Source: Blastomyces gilchristii SLH14081 (taxonomy: Eukaryota; Ascomycota; Eurotiomycetes; Onygenales; Ajellomycetaceae). From it: a stretch of DNA of 64,000 nucleotides. Position 1 is the stretch's first letter, and every line of letters begins with the position of its first letter. A program made the position numbers and the translations under genes. The notes under the pieces were generated by a model that worked only from the letters and a program-made list of their open reading frames with translations, was not told the origin of the DNA and did no database searches. Below, in pieces: positions 60,162 to 64,000 of the stretch. Location of the stretch: contig NW_003101675.1 of assembly GCF_000003855.2 (NCBI RefSeq), positions 2,073,253 through 2,137,252 of the forward strand, given 5' to 3'.

Positions 60162-61140
60162 AAGTTCAGTTCTCATCAATGTAATAACATATAACTCTTA
60201 TAAATGCAAGATTGTTTATACTAGTTTATACATTCACTATAAGAGACACTTTTCAATGATTCTTCAACTCTGATTCTAGATATTATATATTAACTTTATA
60301 GTATATCTCAAGATTGAACTGAAGACAGAATTAATATGAAATATGAAGATTTGAATTAAGCATTTAAAGAAGTATTCAGAATTCAGAGTTTTCAATTAAT
60401 CAAAGAGAAAGATTCAGAGATATACACATACAAAGTAATTATTCATAGAAGTTATTAGATAAGAGTTGTGAAATCAGAGTACTGATATATAATTATTTTC
60501 ATATGATTTTCTTTAAATTAGAAAGTTAGTATTATTAAAAATCATTATCTGATAGAGTAACTTATCAGCTCAGTAGTAATTTTCTGATTATTTTTCTTTT
60601 ATTATCTGCATTCTGATAACTTCAGATGTCAGAAAATTTCTTCAGAGTTATAATTAGTTCATAATAAATGTTTCTGAATGAAGTTGCAGTGATTGTAACA
60701 GAGAGATAACTCTTCAGTAATCTATAATACAATCTGTTGATAATTATTCTATAGTTTATCTCAGTATTTATGTTGAGTTTTTCATAAATTTCATGACCTG
60801 AAATTAGATGTGAAGAATGAAGTAATTATTCATTATAATTAAAAGAGAGTATTCTGTATTAAATTATAAATAACATAGACTTTGTGATTTATAGTGATTT
60901 CTTGAAGAGTTTGTGAATCTTCAATAGAAGTAAAAGAAGTGAAAGAAGTGAATTCAGAAGATATGATAATAATTTAAGAAAGATAATAATTTATTTTCAA
61001 TAACTGATCACTGATATGTGTAAGAAGAATTAATATAAGAGAAAATAATCTTATTTCTTAACTTAGTTATAATTTTAGTACTAACTCAGATTGAATATTA
61101 TTAATATATAAAAGTAAATAAACAATCTTGATTAATCTCT
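60162..61140. other. AT-rich mutated host sequence to the right of the miniature element
   Basis: It should be the direct continuation of 51,445 before the insertions. No ORF or recognisable domain was found. It ends at the LTR of the second gypsy copy. Confidence 0.5.
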
Positions 61141-61674
61141 TGTAACGTGACGGAACCGAAGTGATGACTAGTCAGCGGTGTCATGTAGAGATAGTTGTTT
61201 GAGAAGCTGTATAAGTGAGCTTAACTATCTTGCTTAAATAGTGAGCTTGTAGACTACAGAGTTATTGCAAGAATATCACAGATATGATACTTAGTATACT
61301 AAGAAGATTATATAAGATATGCAGTAACTCTTGTATATATTTCAGTAGAAGAAAAAATGAATTACTGACTTCTTTGATGAGAAGTCAGCATCTAGCTATT
61401 CTATATAGATAATGAGTGAATACTCTTCTCTTATTTCATAAGTAAGAGTAGCTGAAGTGATATCTCAGCAGTATCTTATTATCAAGAAAGAGTAATCTGC
61501 TGATCTTATATAGAAGTGAGATTCTTATATTCATCAATTGAATCTTTCTATGATATATCTGAATAATGTCATAGAGTGATTGCAAACCAGTTTGAATAAG
61601 ATGAAATTATCTGCATGAAAGTGATGAGCTGTATAAAACTGTAACAGAGTCTTGACACAGCTGAGAGTATGATA
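61141..61674 (-). repeat. Gypsy LTR of the second copy
   Basis: 534 bp, the same length as the left LTR of copy 1. The outer edge (left) keeps several CpGs; the inner edge is mutated. Confidence 0.85.
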
Positions 61675-62571
61675 ATACTCTCTTTTTTAAGAACATAGTC
61701 TCTATACTCTTAAGATTACTGAATTAGGAATTATCTTTATTGTATAGCAATAATTGTCAACTGATTGACAGTGTGTGTACTATGTATGATATAAAGAAAT
61801 AGATGAGTTTTTCTGCTGACTGTATAGATCTTCTCTTTCTCATCTTCATTTAAATCAAATATGTGATAAGTGAGTTTCTTATATATTAACTTGAGATGTG
61901 AAAAATGTAGTTAATAAGTGACTTGCAGATCTTTCAATATATTTCATTCTATATATAAAATTCTCTGCAAAAGTAATGTATTTTAGAGACAAAGTTAACA
62001 GTAGTGACAGGATTTTTTGAAAAGATTTTCTTCTCTGTGAAACATTTTTCTTCCCTTCTCTTATCTGTAATAGTGAGTGTATGAAAGTATCATTCTTAAG
62101 AGATAATAAGAAACTTATTCTGACATTTTCTAGTGAGTAAACATCTTCATAATGCAGCTGCAGTCTCTGTGACTGCTAAGAAAGTCAGGTTGAAGGCAGT
62201 GATGTCAATGAGCTGTGAGAGTATTACTCTTATTATCACATCTTCTTCTGCTTCTCTTACAGCTGCAGTAGTAGTTACTATACCTTGTAGTAAGATGTTA
62301 TCTCTTCTGCTAGCTGATGCATCTATGTCTGATCTGTTCTCTGCTTCTCTCACTGTCATTGTGATGCTGCTCTCTCTCTCAGTTAATACAGTGATGTATG
62401 ATTCTGTGTGATCATTTGAAGAGAAATCTGAGAAGAGCTTGATTCTGAGAATAGTGACTCTGAGAAGCTTAATCTGTAGTTTCTCTCCTGCAGCATATCT
62501 GAGCTCTGCTCAGAATACTGCTGAGTTGAGTCTGCAGAGTTCTGTGATTTCTTCATCTTCTCTCTGTGAAG

Positions 62572-63077
62572 TAGACTGGCCGCCGGGACCATGAATTTCA
62601 CGTTTGGTCTCATTTGGTCTGGTCCCATACATTTCTTGGCGTGAATCCCGCTGGGACTGGCTATCAAAAAAACATGTAAAGTGACTATATATCAGATCTT
62701 AAAATGGAACCATGACTTGAAAAAAATGAGAAAGTGGTCTCATTTGGTTTCATTTAGTCCCATTCTTGACATAAAGTTACTATTTTTAGACATTTTAAGG
62801 TTTTTTTTAGACTATTTTTAATTTTTTAAAAAGTAACACTTTTTGGTAACACTCAAATGAGATTTAAAGTCATTTAAAGCAATAAAAATAATTTAAATTG
62901 AGAAGTGAAAATCATGGTCTCATTTGAAAAATGTGACAAGAGTAGACAGTAAGTCTCACTGAGACAGTATGAAACTACTATCTAATGTTAAAACCGTGTA
63001 ATGAGATCAGTCGAATTGGTAATGAGACTATCAAAAAATCTGGTCCTGGTTCCAGACACGGTCACACGGTCAGTCTA
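62572..63077 (+). mobile_element. hAT-like miniature inverted-repeat element (copy 1, best preserved)
   Basis: 506 bp inserted in the second gypsy copy. Ends are TAGACTGGCCGCCGGGACC and, inverted, TAGACTGACCGTGTGACC. The 8-bp target duplication CTGTGAAG lies at 62564-62571 and 63078-63085, and the uninterrupted site is visible in the first gypsy copy near 52,900. It has no transposase ORF. It keeps more CpG and CC than copy 2, so it is younger or less mutated. Confidence 0.9.
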
Positions 63078-64000
63078 CTGTGAAGAGGCTTCAGTGCAGT
63101 CTCTGATCAGTACTGCTACTTATCTGTGCTACATTAAACAGCTGAAGAAGAGAGAGATTTTATATATCTACTTCTTCTCTCACTTCTGTTATTTCTATTA
63201 TATCTGTAACAACAACTTCTATCTCTCTGTAAGTATTATCTCATAGAAAGATGTTGTATCAGCTCTGATAAGAAGTCTAGATACTCAAGCAGTACAGAGT
63301 AAGAATCTTGAAGCTTCAAGTATTAATGAATTTTATTAAGACTGAAAAGATCTTTCTTACTTATCTATAAAAGAAGATGAAAGTGTGAATCTTTAAGATG
63401 AAAAAATATCTCAGAATAACTGATCTTAAGAAGAGATCAGCTGATGCTGCTGTTAAAAGCATTATAAAGATTAATTACTGATTAAAGAGAATCTCACTTC
63501 AATTAAAGTAGATGACTGAGATGTTTTATAAATTGATAAGTTGATACTTCAAGTATCTCTCATACTCTTTTACAGTATGCTTCTCTGCAGTGCTGCAGTG
63601 CTAACTTCTCAGCAGATAAAGATATCAATATCAGAGACTTCAACAGTGAAGAATGAGTTTAGTGAAGATATAATTATTAATAAGTAGATTCTGAAATTCT
63701 CTCTTTTTACTTTTTCAGTGAGTTGTGACTCTATTAGAATAGCAGCAGTCTGTGAGTTGATAATATTAATCTTTTTATTAATTTCTAATATCTCTTTTCT
63801 CTAACTGCTTCAGGAATTTTACACTTATATAGTCTCATTAAACTTCTAAAAAACTCTTTGAGAGAAAATAGAGGAAGAGTGCTACAGAGCTTATAAGACA
63901 TCAGCTCACTATCACAAGATTATCTCTAAAAAATTCTTTAAGAAAAATAAGAAGTCTCAAGTGACATTTCTTGCTCAATGTCTCTGATATATAATGAGAC

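Larger units (their letters stand above)
61141..64000 (-). mobile_element. Second gypsy copy, 3' part only, cut by the window end
   Basis: The LTR at 61141-61674 (534 bp) starts TGTAACGTGACGGAACCGAA. The internal sequence then follows 52,009-53,820 of the first copy closely, with scattered transitions, up to the window end, apart from a 506-bp insertion at 62572-63077. Orientation is minus as in copy 1. Only the LTR and the region after integrase are visible. A purine tract again lies inside the LTR (AAAAAAGAGAG, about 61676-61690). Confidence 0.88.

Noticed and set aside
49000..64000. CRISPR array or bacterial operon
   Set aside because: Repeats here are dispersed transposon copies with target duplications, not short regular repeats with spacers, and the window is clearly eukaryotic.

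Overview
This is nuclear DNA from a filamentous ascomycete, and the gene set suggests a eurotiomycete, probably of the order Onygenales. The genes are dense and cut by short GT-AG introns of about 50-120 bp. They include fungal forms of glycogenin, PP2A subunit A, cytosolic PheRS beta, RPS3, myotubularin and Sls1. The order is inferred from the abrupt junction with an AT-rich, repeat-filled, mutated block; no marker sequence was compared.

Layout. Positions 1-36,300 are a normal gene-rich block. From the left: a GT90/CAP10 glycosyltransferase cut by the window edge (+), a membrane-anchored epoxide-hydrolase-like enzyme (+), glycogenin (+), a transmembrane-only ferric-reductase-like protein (-), the PP2A scaffold subunit (-), phenylalanyl-tRNA synthetase beta (+), ribosomal protein S3 (-), a myotubularin-type phosphoinositide phosphatase (-), an aminoglycoside-phosphotransferase-like protein that has lost its catalytic residues (-), a seven-helix cAMP-receptor-like GPCR (+), the mitochondrial regulator Sls1 (-), an NT-C2 domain protein (-), a small coiled-coil protein (+) and a small secreted protein whose start codon appears lost (-). 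Exon structures were built by hand from ORF frames, splice consensus and family homology; each joined model is open from start to stop except where stated.

Positions 36,300-44,780 hold no gene I can defend. This long leader region, with a (CTT)n tract near its end, precedes a single protein of unknown function (44,782-45,837). At 47,850-48,713 lie a frame-broken fragment resembling the end of a wax-synthase-type acyltransferase and the spliceosome gene SF3B5/Ysf3.

From about 48,900 to the window end the DNA is an AT-rich block almost without CpG and poor in CC/GG, with no intact host gene. It can be read as a transposon nest. A 0.5-kb hAT-like miniature element (8-bp target duplication CTCTTGAT) is split by an 8.2-kb Ty3/gypsy retrotransposon on the minus strand (5-bp duplication ATCAT). 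That retrotransposon is itself entered by a 373-bp tRNA-derived SINE (15-bp duplication). A second gypsy copy starts at 61,141, runs off the window, and carries another copy of the miniature element with its own 8-bp duplication. The nested order and the contrast between mutated and unmutated layers give a relative history of the block.

The host genes do not form a pathway cluster; they are mostly housekeeping genes. The best candidates for new biology are the transposon nest, its edge-protected mutation pattern and SINE, the pseudokinase, and the small secreted protein without an ATG.
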